Positions 1-11,380 of a stretch of 64,000 nt of DNA are shown here, piece by piece. How positions within the stretch are numbered: the stretch's first letter is position 1; every line of letters starts with the position of its first letter. Source of the DNA: Sabethes cyaneus (lineage: Eukaryota; Arthropoda; Insecta; Diptera; Culicidae); the NCBI RefSeq assembly GCF_943734655.1, contig NC_071354.1:40882744-40946743 (forward strand), in the 5' to 3' direction. The translations under genes and the position numbers were made by a program. The notes beneath the pieces were generated by a model. It ran no database searches. It saw nothing but the letters and a program-made list of their open reading frames with translations, and had not been told where the DNA came from.

Positions 1-265
1 AACCGGGCGGTGATTGAAAGATGGAAGCAGCTCCTCAATGAACAGCTGATGGGCGTGTAGGTCAAAAACCAAGTTAGTAAAGAAAACGATTCCATCGGTG
101 CACCAAGCAACGGATATATGCCCCCAACGATAGGTGAAGTTAAAGAAGCCGAAAAATAGCAGGACAGCAGGAAAGGATGGTTCAGGAGTGAAACTTATAC
201 AAATAGGCTCGGACAAACTGGCCAGCAGTTTACGTCCATGCGAATGACTATTAGAAGAGCTATAG
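1..265 (+). pseudogene. RTE-like LINE reverse transcriptase fragment
   Basis: In frame 1 the window opens with NRAVIERWKQLLNEQL, followed by PPTIGEVKEA and, after a frame change, AGKDGSGVKLIQIGSDKLA. These match the linker and RT entry region (ERW..LLN, GEVK.A, AGKDG) of RTE-like non-LTR retrotransposons. An in-frame stop at about position 58 and a further stop and frameshift show that it is dead. It is cut off by the window start and ends where an AT-rich tail of an oppositely oriented LINE begins. The family name is assigned by motif memory only. Confidence 0.7.
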
Positions 266-267
266 GG

Positions 268-994
268 TATGTTTATGTATTTGTTTATTAATTAAAAGTC
301 AACAGATTTTTCTATCCTACTGACTACTTAAAAACTAATAGCAAGAGTTCTAAATCGGTTTTTCAGCACGTTGCGGCTGACGTCAAAGTCGAAGTAGAAC
401 ACAAAACGGTTGAAGTTCTGTCCAGTTATAGTACCGAAAGTGCTGTAATTAGTTCGCCATTGCGGTATATGTAAGAAGGAATTATTCCGCGTTAAGCGAG
501 GCCGAGTTAAGATGTCGAGTCTTCCTAGAATCTAAGGACAGTCAATTCGGGATGTCAGAACATTTGATACGAAGACGGCTCTAGTTACGTCCCGACGTGT
601 TTGCAGGGTGTCCAAATTGATTAATCTGCAGCGCTGTTCGTAGCTTGGTAACCGGAACGGATCATTCCATGGTAACTTACGAAGGGCAAAGCGAATGAAC
701 CTCCGTTGCACCGATTCTATTCGACTGATACCGTTTTGGTAATAAAGGCTCCATACGGGTGCGCAATACTCGAGGTTGGAGCGAACTAACGCACAGAAGA
801 GTGATTTCAAATAATAAATATCATTGAAGTTTTTGGCGATACGCATAATGAATCCTAGGTTTCTGCAGGCCCTGTCGATAACGAATGAAATGTGCTGTTT
901 GAAAGTCAATTTAGAGTCCAGCGGTACCCCAGGATCCTTGCCGCAATCTACACGGCGCACCGTGGTCCCAAAGCTATCGAAACACTCGTTCTTT
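268..994 (-). pseudogene. Jockey/CR1-like LINE, 3' end of reverse transcriptase
   Basis: Read on the minus strand this gives FDSFGTTVRRVDC, then a frame with SKLTFKQHISFVIDRACRNL, LKSLFCALVRSNLEYCAPVW and RIESVQRRFIRFALR. This is the thumb and C-terminal part of a Jockey/CR1-type reverse transcriptase (LTF..H, SL..SLVRS.LEY..VW, IE.VQ..F). The catalytic palm is missing, so the copy is 5' truncated. The low-coordinate end is an AT-rich tail near 268-300 resembling the TAAA tail of the better-preserved copy at 3219-5392. It abuts the RTE-like fragment at 1-265 in opposite orientation. Confidence 0.8.
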
Positions 995-1658
995 TAATTG
1001 CGCATGAGAGAACTACCAAAAAACAAAAATGTCATATGCTCTGAAGATGTACTGCAACTGTTAATCAGTACAGATGATATGCACAGTAAAACAGCGATAG
1101 TGAGGATGAAGAATCTTCAAATACATTTCGAAATTTATACACCTCGAACTGCAGTAGTTAAATTTCATGCAAAAACGAATTTTGAAAATCTTTTTTTAAA
1201 TCTCTACAATGAATTCTTGGTGCTTGGATTACTTATTTTTATTAATTATTTGCGCACTTATTTGATCGGGGTAATACGGTTTTTACACTACGCCATATTA
1301 AATTCAGCCGAGTAACAATTTTCAATGCAAGTGTTTTGATAAAGGGATAGCCAGGGTCAAGCTACATTTGTTTTGCATTTTGTAGTATTTTTCTTGTACT
1401 TTCACCTGGGTAATAAATTTCTTGCATGTATTGGCATGTTTAGGAGTGATTGCTATTGAAAATTGCATGATTTTTGAAAGAAAACTTTAATTTTTTCCTC
1501 AAATATTGACGATAGTCAGTTACTATATTCTAGAAAAGTACGCAATTTGACTGTTTAAAAATCTCTGCCGAACATGTCAAATATGTATAAATACTGTAGA
1601 AAGAACCGTGGTCAAAAAATTGATTTGCTCCACAAAATGTTTTCCTTATCTCTAAAAC
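995..1658. other. AT-rich DNA without recognised feature
   Basis: A 105-codon frame at 998-1315 on the plus strand has no recognisable domain and the composition of random AT-rich DNA. No repeat or RNA gene was recognised here. Confidence 0.5.
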
Positions 1659-1660
1659 TA

Positions 1661-1878
1661 GGGTAAACGCACCATTAGTGGTGGTAGTACCAGTAGTGGT
1701 GGAAATTCGAATTATTCCATTATTTTTGCAGATTTTGGTACAAGTTAGATACTTATCAAATAATACTGTTACTGGTAGTTCGATACTTATCAAACTTGTA
1801 CCAAAATATGCAAGAATAAAGGAATAATTCAAGTTTCCACCACTACTGGTACTACCACCACTAATGGTGCGTCTACCC
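1661..1878. mobile_element. TA-flanked foldback MITE (218 bp)
   Basis: The two halves are near-perfect inverted copies. The left end starts GGGTAAACGCACCATTAG and the right end is its complement ending GCGTCTACCC; internal arms carry GTGGTGGTAGTACC and its complement. Both outer boundaries are the dinucleotide TA (1659-1660 and 1879-1880), as expected for a Tc1/mariner-type target duplication. There is no coding capacity, so mobilisation would need a transposase from elsewhere. Confidence 0.85.
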
Positions 1879-1880
1879 TA

Positions 1881-2204
1881 TAATACCTAGAAGGTTACTT
1901 TCTTTGGCATAGTTCTTTAAAATAAGCTTCTCAAAAATTTTGTAGAACATTGTTTTGTTGTATCTCTTATTATTCAAAAAATAAATTTTCTATCTTACTT
2001 GTAGGGGGATTAATCAATGAATCGTTCATGCCATATGAAAGAACTTTTAACGCTGAGAAATTTCTCCAAACATACTTAACCAGTATAATCAACCGTTTCG
2101 GTGCAATTTAAAAAACGCGTGTTTCGATACCTTTGGAACCACTGTGCGGCGTAAGGTTACGCTTGATAAGCGGTAATCGAATATTATAGGATTCAACCAA
2201 CCGA
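1881..2204. other. no recognised feature
   Basis: AT-rich sequence between the MITE and the RTE-like fragment. Its 3' part may be degraded upstream LINE sequence, but no motif is clear before position 2205. Confidence 0.4.
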
Positions 2205-2858
2205 AGGATAAGGTTATCTCCCTTTTCTACAAGAAAGGAGAAAAGCTGGATTCTGAGAAATACTGAGCGATCCCTGGTCTGAATGCCCCTTACAAAGTGC
2301 ATTCCAAATCAACTTTCATCAAGTGTAGCCAATAGCCTATAGATTCGTGAGAAATTATCAGGGCGGTTTTATGCAAGGTTGATCTACAACGGAGCAAATC
2401 CTTATCTTACGGCAGATCCTCCAAAAGTTCCGCGAATACTGAACCCCACGCATGACGTATTCATTCATTTTAAAGCTGCACATGATAGTGTGAACCAACA
2501 AGGGCTAAGAAATTTTTTGGACGTAAAAGGCTTTCCGGGGTGCTGATCAGACTTGGATGACGAATGCTTTGCAAAAATTTCGGGTGGAGTGTTGTACCTA
2601 TTCGAACTTCTCAGCGGACTTCGACAAAGTGATCGTGTTTCCTGCTTGCTCTTCAACATTGTGCCAGAAGACGTTATTTGTTACATTTGAAGTAGGAAAA
2701 TATCAGTACACGATAGCATTAAATATCAAACAGAACGGATGGATTGAAGATAAATACATTTGAAATGAAGTGTATACAACAGAATGCTATTATGCAGCAC
2801 CATGACAGCCGAAGGGGGATGATGTTGAGGTAATCGGCAAGTTCGTGTAACAATATCA
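2205..2858 (+). pseudogene. RTE-like LINE reverse transcriptase, upstream half
   Basis: Plus-strand translation, with several frame changes and stops, gives KVISLFYKKGEKLDSE, NAPYKV, YQGGFMQG, STTEQILILRQILQKFREY, FIHFKAAHDSV, SCLLFNIVPE and DDVEVIG in this order. These correspond to the KKGD..., G.R....TTDQ, IDFKAAYDS, LSCLLFN and ADDIDIIG blocks of RTE-like reverse transcriptases. It is interrupted at 2859 by a hAT-type element. Matching 3'-end motifs resume after that element at about 5625, so the two pieces were probably one insertion. Confidence 0.75.
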
Positions 2859-3218
2859 GCCATGACCAGGGATGGAAAAAAAATTGATTCTAGCGATTAG
2901 GAGTAGAGGAGCGATCAGATTCGGATTCATTGACATCACTATATGTAAGTGCAAATACTTTGTCGTGATCTATACAGATTATGACAAAGTTAATATCAGA
3001 TCATGGTCATTGAAATATAATAGATACAGACAATCGGTTGTGTACAGTGCGTGAATCTCAATACAAACAAAACGAGTAACCTTTCTCACAGCTAGGTAAT
3101 ATGTAACACTATGATCGACTGCTGAAAATTTACTAGTGCACAAAATTTTGTGATTAAAGCTAAAGATTCATTGTTTGTCATAAAGTGTACAGCACATGAT
3201 CTGTGCGTGTGGCGATAG

Positions 3219-5222
3219 CTCACAGATTTTCGTCGGGCTGACTATCTAGCACTCAGCGCTGCATTTTCTGATGTTGATTGGAATATATTTTTCGAAGCCT
3301 CCCCCAGTATTGACGATGCCGTATGCCATTTAAGCAGTATTATTGAAGCCGTCATCAATCGGATAGTTCCTGTTCGTGCACCGCCACGGAATCCAGCGTG
3401 GTCGAATGCACGCCTACGCACGCTTAAACGCTTGCGTTCAGCCGCACTACGGAAGTACTGTTGCCATCGCTCTCCGTACTACAAGATTCAGTTCAATATT
3501 GCAAGCCACCAATACCGTAGCTACAATCGTTATTTGTACAACCGATATGTGAAGCGCATCCAAGATAATCTTCGTCTGCAACCGAAACAATTCTGGTCAT
3601 TTGTGAACACAAAGCGCAAGGAAAATGGATTTCCGTCGTCCATGTTTTCAGGGAATTGCGTCGCCAACAGTGAACGTGAGAAGTGCGACCTTTTCGCCGA
3701 ACATTTTAAATTAACGTTCAACGACTCCATCGCTTCTCGCGCACAAATTGAGGAAGCCAGCAACGTAGCACCACGTGACGCTTTCCCATTCGAGCTACCC
3801 CGTATTAATACTGATACCGTTATTGCTGCATTGGGTAAACTGAAGACCTCGTACGCAGTTGGACCGGATGGCATCCCTTCTGCGGTATTGAAGCGATGCG
3901 GTTCTGCACTTAGTTCTCCTATCGCCAAGCTTTTGAATATGTCGATACAGCAATGCAAATTCCCTGACCGATGGAAATCTTCTTATCTTTTTCCAATATA
4001 TAAAAAAGGCGATAAACGTGACATAACTAATTATCGCGGGATCACGTCCTTGTGCGCTTGCTCAAAACTTTTCGAGATAATTGTTAATGACGCTATGTTT
4101 GCTTGTTGTAAATTCTACATTGATGCTGAGCAGCATGGATTTTTTCCAAAAAGTTCGGTAACCACAAATTTGATGCAGTTTGTTTCCCGCTGTATGCAAA
4201 GCTTGGACTCTAGCCTGCAAACTGATGCTATCTATCTAGACCTTAAAGCTGCTTTTGACCGTGTAGACCACGGAATACTGCTAGGGAAAATGGAGCGACT
4301 GGGTGTATCTACGGACGCCATCTGCTGGTTTAGATCTTACTTAACGAAGCGAAATTTATGTGTCAAAGTAGGATCTACTGTTTCCAACTGCTTCTCCAAT
4401 CGATCTGGAGTTCCACAAGGCAGCAACCTGGGCCCGCTTCTTTTCTCGATTTTCATAAACGATGTCGCGCTTTTGCTTCCGCAGGACTGTCGGTTGTTTT
4501 ATGCTGACGATACAAAAATCTTTAGAGTCATCACGTGCCAAAGCGACTGCGTGAAACTACAGGAATACCTGAACTCTTTTGTGAGCTGGTGTGCAACAAA
4601 CTGTCTAACTTTAAGTATAGACAAGTGCAACATAATTTCGTTTCACCGGAAGCGTGCGCCAATCGAACATAACTACACTATTTCGGGCCACTGTCTCCAC
4701 CGTGTGCAATGTGTCAAAGATCTGGGAGTGCTGCTAGATAACGAGTTAACATTCAGGAGCCACTATGAAAGTATCATCTCAAGAGTTAACCGCCAGCTAG
4801 GATTTATTTTCAAAATTGCCGATGAGTTTCGTGATCCTCTCTGCCTTAAATCGCTCTATTGCTCTCTTGTGAGATCGATCCTAGAAACTAATTCTGTTGT
4901 TTGGTGCCCATTTCACGCTAACTGGTGCAACAGAATAGAAACGGTGCAGAAGAAATTTATCCGCTACGCGCTTCGCCATTTGCCTTGGAGTGAGCCGCTG
5001 AACTTGCCATCATACGAAGATCGCTGCCGACTTCTTGGTATTCAGCCTTTGGAGTTGAGACGACGAATTGCCCAAGCTGTCTTCGCTGCGAAGCTTCTAT
5101 CCAACCACGTAGACTGTCCTTCGCTACTGGAGCAGTTGAACATATATGCTCCTGTTAGGCAGTTACGTCAAAAGAATTTTCTGTACCTAGAGCCGCGGAA
5201 CCGCCAATTTGGCGCTCATTAA
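3219..5222 (+). CDS. LINE reverse transcriptase (pol, 5' truncated)
   Basis: The frame is open from 3219 (after a stop at 3216) to the stop at 5220-5222, about 667 codons; the first ATG at 3432 gives 596 residues. Counting from that ATG, an RT domain lies at about 180-420 with GPDGIP (144-149), the first catalytic aspartate in YLDLKAAFD (270), GVPQGSNLGP (326-335) and the YADD box at 357-360. The C-terminal part has LCLKSLYCSLVRSIL and RIETVQKKFIRYAL. The upstream non-ATG part (ADYLALSAAFSDVDW, then PAWSNARLRTLKRL) is the usual linker, so the ATG is not the true start. No endonuclease or ORF1 is present. The enzyme would copy LINE RNA at nicked target DNA, but this copy lacks the nuclease and could not transpose alone. 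Confidence 0.85.
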   Translation, partial: LTDFRRADYLALSAAFSDVDWNIFFEASPSIDDAVCHLSSIIEAVINRIVPVRAPPRNPAWSNARLRTLKRLRSAALRKYCCHRSPYYKIQFNIASHQYRSYNRYLYNRYVKRIQDNLRLQPKQFWSFVNTKRKENGFPSSMFSGNCVANSEREKCDLFAEHFKLTFNDSIASRAQIEEASNVAPRDAFPFELPRINTDTVIAALGKLKTSYAVGPDGIPSAVLKRCGSALSSPIAKLLNMSIQQCKFPDRWKSSYLFPIYKKGDKRDITNYRGITSLCACSKLFEIIVNDAMFACCKFYIDAEQHGFFPKSSVTTNLMQFVSRCMQSLDSSLQTDAIYLDLKAAFDRVDHGILLGKMERLGVSTDAICWFRSYLTKRNLCVKVGSTVSNCFSNRSGVPQGSNLGPLLFSIFINDVALLLPQDCRLFYADDTKIFRVITCQSDCVKLQEYLNSFVSWCATNCLTLSIDKCNIISFHRKRAPIEHNYTISGHCLHRVQCVKDLGVLLDNELTFRSHYESIISRVNRQLGFIFKIADEFRDPLCLKSLYCSLVRSILETNSVVWCPFHANWCNRIETVQKKFIRYALRHLPWSEPLNLPSYEDRCRLLGIQPLELRRRIAQAVFAAKLLSNHVDCPSLLEQLNIYAPVRQLRQKNFLYLEPRNRQFGAH

Positions 5223-5392
5223 CCTGTCAGAATTATGTGCCAACGTTTCAATGAAGTGTTTGAGTTATTTGACTTCAATGTTCCAGTTCATGTCTTTCGA
5301 GAGCGACTAGTCAATGTTTTCAATAGAAGCCAGAATTATTTTATTCATTAAGACAAACAGTCAGATGGATTTTTTGAAATAAATAAATAAAT
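3219..5392 (+). mobile_element. 5'-truncated Jockey/CR1-like LINE
   Basis: The element starts within the linker between endonuclease and RT, runs through one open frame to 5222, then a 170-bp 3' untranslated part, and ends in AAATAAATAAATAAATAAAA. Such a TAAA-type 3' tail plus 5' truncation is typical of target-primed reverse transcription. It sits inside the hAT-type element. I could not fix its target-site duplication. Because its frame is unbroken it is younger than the decayed LINE pieces around it. Confidence 0.88.
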
Positions 5393-5477
5393 AAAATTAC
5401 TGATTTTCCATCCCTAGCCATGACATTAGAAGGCAGAAGTTGCGCTTTGCGGTCGAATAAACTGTAGGCCCAGACAC

Positions 5478-5571
5478 AATGCATATGGATTTTAATACGA
5501 TGCGATAATATGACAGAAAATTCAAGAAAAAAGTGCCAAATTTCCGCAACGTGTTAAAATCCGTATGCATT
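5478..5571. repeat. short imperfect inverted repeat
   Basis: AATGCATATGGATTTTAA at the left faces TTAAAATCCGTATGCATT at the right, giving arms of about 22 bp (two or three mismatches) around a 50-bp loop. It lies between the two RTE-like pieces and may be a small MITE. No target duplication was recognised. Confidence 0.55.
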
Positions 5572-5599
5572 TTGATGGGGTTTTGAACCTCCGTACAAA

Positions 5600-5835
5600 G
5601 TGCTCTAGTACAGAAAGCTAGTTAAACCGGCTGTCCTCCATTAGCATGACACATAGACACTGCTCGAGAAGACCTACGAGCACTCAGAGTATTCGAATGG
5701 CGGGCTAAGAACCATCTTTGGTGGTGTATTAGATATGGTGGAGACGCAGAATCGTTTCGAATCCTAAAATGATGTTTGTATCGAATCCGATTGGAATAAG
5801 AGAAAGAGGTTCGCAGAGAGCGAGTGTTTCTCGGA
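5600..5835 (+). pseudogene. RTE-like LINE reverse transcriptase, C-terminal end
   Basis: Fragments RALRVFEWR, LRTIFGGV and NPIGIRERGSQRAS read in shifting frames and correspond to the LRVFERR.LRTIFGGV and NP.G.R.RG..R blocks near the C-terminus of RTE-like proteins. Orientation and order fit the fragment at 2205-2858, from which it is separated by the hAT-type element. Confidence 0.6.
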
Positions 5836-7505
5836 TTATGAAATTTCTGGATTGTGAAATTCATATGGCATCATCTGACACATTTTGCGTATCTCGTCAT
5901 AAAATCAAACAACAAATTGTTATTTCCATCATTTGTGAACACTTTTTGAAGTAAAATAGACAATGTTTGACAGAAAATATAGCAAGGTTTGGCAAGGTTC
6001 ATGCAAGATTGAACTGAATTTGCAAGGTTGTTGTGGGCTGAGTCGGGTTAAATTTTTAAATCTAAAACGAATATGTTCTGCATGGTTTAACCTGATCTTA
6101 AAAGTGCTTCAGATCAGGTGTGAAACTTATTTTGAAATGCTGCTTTCTTTGCCTTTTCACAGTTCTTCTAACTAAAACAATTAATATTCTTCTGAGTACA
6201 TTCCCGGCTTCATCTCATACGATGGGTGGTTCAGTTATTTAAAACGTTATAAGAACAGCAATTTTCCAGCTACAAAGACAGGTAGAAAAATAGCATCGTC
6301 ATCGTAACTTACTACGGGTTCTTCAAATGAACCACTTACGCCATTGTAAACAAAGTTTTTTTTCTTTCCTCCTAAACTACCGTTTGTTTTGCTTCTGACT
6401 CTCCGCCGACAGTTATTGCAGTTAGTCAGTCTGGCTAGCGCAACCAATCGATTTTATTTCGATTGAATCATTCCGCGTCCATCTGCTTCTCGCGAGTTTG
6501 GTTAGTCGTCGTCGTCGTCAAACAGTCCAGCACACTGTGTGGACGATACGTAGCCACGCCACGGTTGCGGGACGAGAGCAATATAAATATTTGATGAATA
6601 TTTATTTTCATCCGCTGATATTACCGGCGTGGACAGCGATCGAATAAATTTCCCTACCTCCATTGGCGGTTAATTGGAAGAAAATGAGAGAAGTTGCACC
6701 GGAGCGATGGACGCAGAACCGGTGGCAGAAGCGGAACCGGTCCCGTGTGAGTTTGCTAGCTCTTTCGCGCTCATCGATAGATGCGTTTCGGTGGAAATCG
6801 CATCGCATCGGTGGCGTGAAAGGGGGTAGGACGCAACTATTGGCTGTTTGGTTGTTAATTACATGCCTGTTGTCTGCGGAGCAGTCTGGTTAGGCAGTTT
6901 AGAACGTCATAAAATCACAAGACACGGAAGGAATCCGACACGTGCGGCCAATTGAATTGGATGCGCGAGGTGGAGCCAGGGGGAAGCTGGCAATGCGATT
7001 TTCCCGTGAGGGCTTTTAAAATTCTATTCCCTCCGTCAGGAGAGAACAAGATCAAAAGAAATGGAAGTGCTTTCGAAGTGGTCTAAAATAGAGGCGGTTT
7101 ACACTGGAAATCACGGAACGTCAGTACCGTTTGTCGAATGGCTGGCGCTTCGGTTGATTAATGTCGTCAGTGAGAGGCGAGTAGCGGTTGATTCCGTGCA
7201 AGATGGTGGCAAAATCTTTAAATAAGCTTCGTGGAAAATTTTAGCCGGTTAGCTATCTCGCTAATTTAAAGCAAAATTTCACGCCATTCGATAGGGTGTA
7301 TCCGCTTTAAAGTAATCTTCGTCAACGCCATCGCGGAACGAACGGTTGACGACAGACGAGACCTGTCGATGGCAGAGTGTACGCGACATCGACATGACAT
7401 GCGTGCCATTACTCACGGGAAATCAACTCAACCCCACCAAGCGGGTAACACTCGTAAGTAAACACTCCGGCTTTCACGCGACAGTTCCACTGAACTGGTG
7501 TCGCT

Positions 7506-7536
<31 letters not shown>

Positions 7537-10500
7537 ACGCTGATGACTTTACATCAGCTCAGTCAAACAACTGCATCATGCAGAGAAATCTCTGCCTGGC
7601 GGAGAGGGGACATTGCTCGCCTCTAGCAAGGAGCACCTATTTACCGACGACGATCTTAAAATCACAATATTTCACTCCGAATGTCATCCACTTTGACATA
7701 TGTTTTTAATGCGTTTGCTCTTCGGTGATGAACAAAAACAAGAACATCAACTCTGAACGAGATGTCTCTATGGACATTTTTCTCATTCTTCTGCGAAGAG
7801 GAGTGCCAAAAACGACGACTACGTAGTCTACAACTGGAGACCGACCATTCCCTGAGGAACAAACCGAGACGGAACACACTCGCTCTCGGCGAAGTCCGCC
7901 ACACAGAACCGTGTCAAATGGAACGCGAGATCGTCGCCCTGGCAGAAGACCCGCAGTGGAAGTTCGGTAGGATGGAAAGTCATTTTCCTCAAATTAGTCT
8001 GTAAATGAACCGTACTAATTGAGAAAAATATGACGACGTGAAACAAGCTTCTTTGGCGTGTCATTCTGCGTCCGAACCCCGCTAGCTAGTGGATGGACAG
8101 ACAGACGGACGAACGGAAACAGCAAATTTTGTGAAAAATTCAAACTGACAGCTTAGAGGAGGAAAATGCTCAAATGGTGCTGCTTTGCCAGGAACGTTTA
8201 CGTTTGCGTTCGAAAGCGTCTTCGGTAGTAGTTGTGCGAATTAGTCGCCTCAGTGTCACAGCCAATAGCGGCGGGTGGCCCAAGGAGAGCGTCCACCATC
8301 GTCGACGACGCGACGGTGACGGGGCTGATGTTGATGGATGGGATGGGTTTGACTAATTTATTCAGAATGTTGTTCCTAATTTGACTATTTCTTAGTTTTT
8401 CCACTTGCCGCGCCAGCGAGTGGAGTACAATACTCGGAGATTGCGGAAAGAGTTTTCACCGAAAACTGTCCGACGCCATCTGTCACCGCCATCAGTGCGC
8501 TCCTGGCCCCGGTCGGTACGGCGGCGCTATTCACCGGGACCGGGATTCGATAGCGAGGTGAATTCAATTTGCTGTCAATCTACCTAATTTAAGTAAGACA
8601 TGAATATTCAGAGCAGACAATAAGACAAACGTAATTTGCATTAATTTTGCAGCTAATAACTTTCACTCCGGGACGCGCTGGTATGACCGAAGTTTAGCGT
8701 ATTTATGAGTAACTTGTTAGAAAAATTACTTTAAAATGTTAACAATTGCCTCCAGGAAATTTGAATGCGTCATTAATTCAATTATGTTAATCTACTACAC
8801 GTTCTTTGGCGCAGGATTTCTTCAAAAACTTCACCATAATTGCAAATTAATTATATCAACCTAGAGAAAATTGATAAGAAAACTCGGCATCTATTTGGAA
8901 ATTTTCCTCTAAATTCCTCTTTCTCATTATTGCTCAATCAATACAGAAAATATGTTACTGCAAAGAGGAATTCAAATTTACTGAAGTGCTGTACCATCAA
9001 CGCAATTCCATTACACCCCATTCAAAGTCAGTTAAACACACCGGCGCGGCGAGGATGATGGTAAGCAATATTTCCGCATACCTTCTCAAAGGATCAGTGC
9101 AATGTCCTGGATGTAGTGCTCTGGCGTCTCTTTCTTTCGCCTTCTCGTCAACGCGCTCTTCCAAAAGCATACATTCAATATGTTAATAATCCTATTTCCG
9201 ATGAAAAACACCATTACCGGGGAAAAGAAAATGAGAAGTCCATGTTCTTCACAGACGCGACGGCACTCCTGCGCCCATCCCTCACCGCGCCCCAAACGTG
9301 GATTGTCAATCTTCCTGAACTGCTCAATTACCATGAACGCTTCGGCATCTAATATACGGAATCGTCAATGGTCTGGAATTGGATTGTGCGGGAGTCCCGC
9401 GAAATAAAAGACTCACGACGACGCTCGCTTGTATTCATCCTACCCGTCCGCTTGGCCCGAGGTGATATGATGCTGCCGGAAGCAGTGTCTGGTGTTGGCT
9501 GGGTGGGTTTGGCAGACGGGAAGTAAAAAGACAGAGAAGCACACAAAAAAAGTGTGCCATCACTGTCACCACATCCAAAGGCATCTGAGCGTATGTGCGC
9601 CACATACACACGAACTCGAACTCGAACACAACCAGAAGGACCAAAGCCAAAGCATTCCGGCATCCTTCTATTCACACTTCAGGCAGTACCCGCTGCGAGC
9701 AACGGCAAAGCTCTGCCAGCCAGGCAGCAGTGAAGTGGAGTGCAGGAGAAAATTGTGCAGGAAATTGAATTTTATCGCACAATAATATGATTTTCAGAAT
9801 CACTGCCAACCATGACGCGTCGAGGGTCCTTTCGGTTCCCAGACGCCGCCCGTTGGTTTTTCTTTGAAGGTGCTCTACTAAAACAACACCCGTTCCTTGG
9901 AGAATGCGAAGCGTTTTGCTGCGCCCGGGCTGGCCGGGGTGGTTGTGAATTTCTCGCACGTTTTCCTCAAGCAAAATTAAAAATCCATATTTATTGAATC
10001 AATTTACAAATTCAACCGTCCTGTTTTTCCGACAGAGCTTCTTTTAAGGCTTTAAATGTTTCTGTTACCCTCTGCTTGTTTCAATTAACCGTGCTCCTTG
10101 CTTAATGAAGCATTTCCAGCGCCATCAGCATCCTCACCAAACGCAGCTCGAAACACCTGACACACTCCGATTACATTGTCACTCTTCCACTTCCACACTC
10201 GGCGGATTTTGCCGGTTGGTATCTTTCGAGGCAGCCATTTGCACCGGATGCTGTCAGCACCTCGTCTCGGCTCGTCGTACTCGGTCTCGGGAAGGAAAAG
10301 TGCTACAGCCACAAAGGGAAATCGAACGAATAACCAACAGCCACGGGTTGTTTCCACGGGCGGGCAGACATTAGCCGAGCGTAAGCACTCGCTGCGCTGG
10401 CTGTGCGGTGTTGTCGGAAAACCGGAGCGTTCCGCAGCCAGGCGACGATGGTGGGAGCAACGAAAAACTCTCGAGCAAGCAGGAAATTCGATCAACGGAC

Positions 10501-10600
10501 GAAAGGTGATAATTGAATTGATTTAAACAAACCATAAAAACAGAGATAAAATAAAATTCAATTGATTCGATGCGTGTACCGGTTAGCGAAGGGCGAACTT
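5836..10600. other. non-repetitive island, no recognised gene
   Basis: About 4.7 kb with higher GC than its surroundings and several simple repeats. Many frames of 60-140 codons exist on both strands, often overlapping one another in several frames, and none shows a known domain or a convincing exon/splice arrangement. Intron or regulatory DNA of an undetected host gene is possible, but this is inference only. Confidence 0.5.
7500..7550. repeat. CTG/ATG trinucleotide microsatellite
   Basis: A run of GCTGCTGCTGCTGCTG followed by six ATG-type triplets (GATGATGATGATGATGATG). It lies in the gene-less island. A shorter GTCGTCGTCGTCGTC run occurs near 6507. Confidence 0.9.
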
Positions 10601-11290
10601 TTTAAGAGTTAGCTTGCAAGAAACATTCCCGGGCGGTTCCGGCGGTTATAAATGAGCACTTTTCCGGGCAGGAAGCGGAAACTTTCCGATTCACTGAACG
10701 TGCGGAGGAAGTTTATTTTATTATTGGCGGTAGAGTTCACTTCCAAAATTAAATGGATACTGCGGTGGGTGATGAAGCGGTGTTATTTAGATAGTGCTAT
10801 GAATGAAAATAAGTAAATTTCGTTTCGATATCGTCAAAAGTAACACGGATTTCCGAGTGCTAAGGGTCGGGCCTTATAATGTTATTGTTCATTAGCTTTT
10901 AAAATGCATAGCTGTTGTAAATGTGAACAAAATTCAATCAAAGCGTGTAAACTATTCATAGAAAAATTTCCAAGTCGATCATCTTGTCCAAGTTGTCCTT
11001 TTTTCAAAAGTAAAAATGACTAAGATTCACACAATTTTTGTCGCAGTTTTCCTGGATTCTTGATTTTGAATGATGTTATCCTCCTTTATCTAAGTTTCAG
11101 CTATTTCCCCTTGGTGACTTAATCCACTCTGTTTGGATACTACAAACACCTTTGATTTCACTAGTTTCTTCTACCATTTACTTTTACCATTATCAAAAAA
11201 TAATTAATGGATGACCTCATTATATGTTCGTGTACGAATGGCCAGGCTGGAATGATCAAAACTAGATGTGAGATTAGCTAATATAGGGTG
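10601..11290. other. no recognised feature
   Basis: AT-rich DNA following the GC-richer island. No motif or repeat was recognised. Confidence 0.4.
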
Positions 11291-11294
11291 TCGT

Positions 11295-11380
11295 GTACTG
11301 ATAGTTTAATTGTCTAAACACTTGGGCGCAAACCGAGAGAGTGTGGGTTAGAGTCCCACGCAGTAATTGAACTACACAGT
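11295..11380 (+). repeat. tRNA-like SINE head candidate
   Basis: The stretch can be folded like a tRNA. GTGGG-TTAGAGT-CCCAC forms a perfect 5-bp T-stem with a 7-nt loop, and CTTGG-GCGCAAA-CCGAG forms a 5-bp anticodon-type stem with one G:T pair. The upstream TAGTTTAATTG could be an A box. The acceptor stem is not convincing and the T loop has A in place of C, so a tRNA-derived SINE or pseudo-tRNA is more likely than a working gene. Confidence 0.4.

Larger units (their letters stand above)
2867..5416. mobile_element. hAT-type non-autonomous element with LINE inside
   Basis: The left terminus CAGGGATGGAAAA (from 2867) is the inverted counterpart of TTTTCCATCCCTA (ending at 5416), with only the outermost base different. 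The 8 bases outside each end are identical, GCCATGAC at 2859-2866 and 5417-5424. An exact 8-bp target duplication and a CAGGG-type terminus are hallmarks of hAT transposons. Without the LINE (3219-5392) only about 375 bp remain, with no transposase frame, so it was a MITE-like derivative. The LINE landed about 24 bp from its right end. Confidence 0.88.

Noticed and set aside
6247..10495. Many 60-136-codon frames on both strands
   Set aside because: They overlap one another in opposing frames and show no domain or splice pattern; GC-richer non-coding DNA gives such frames by chance.
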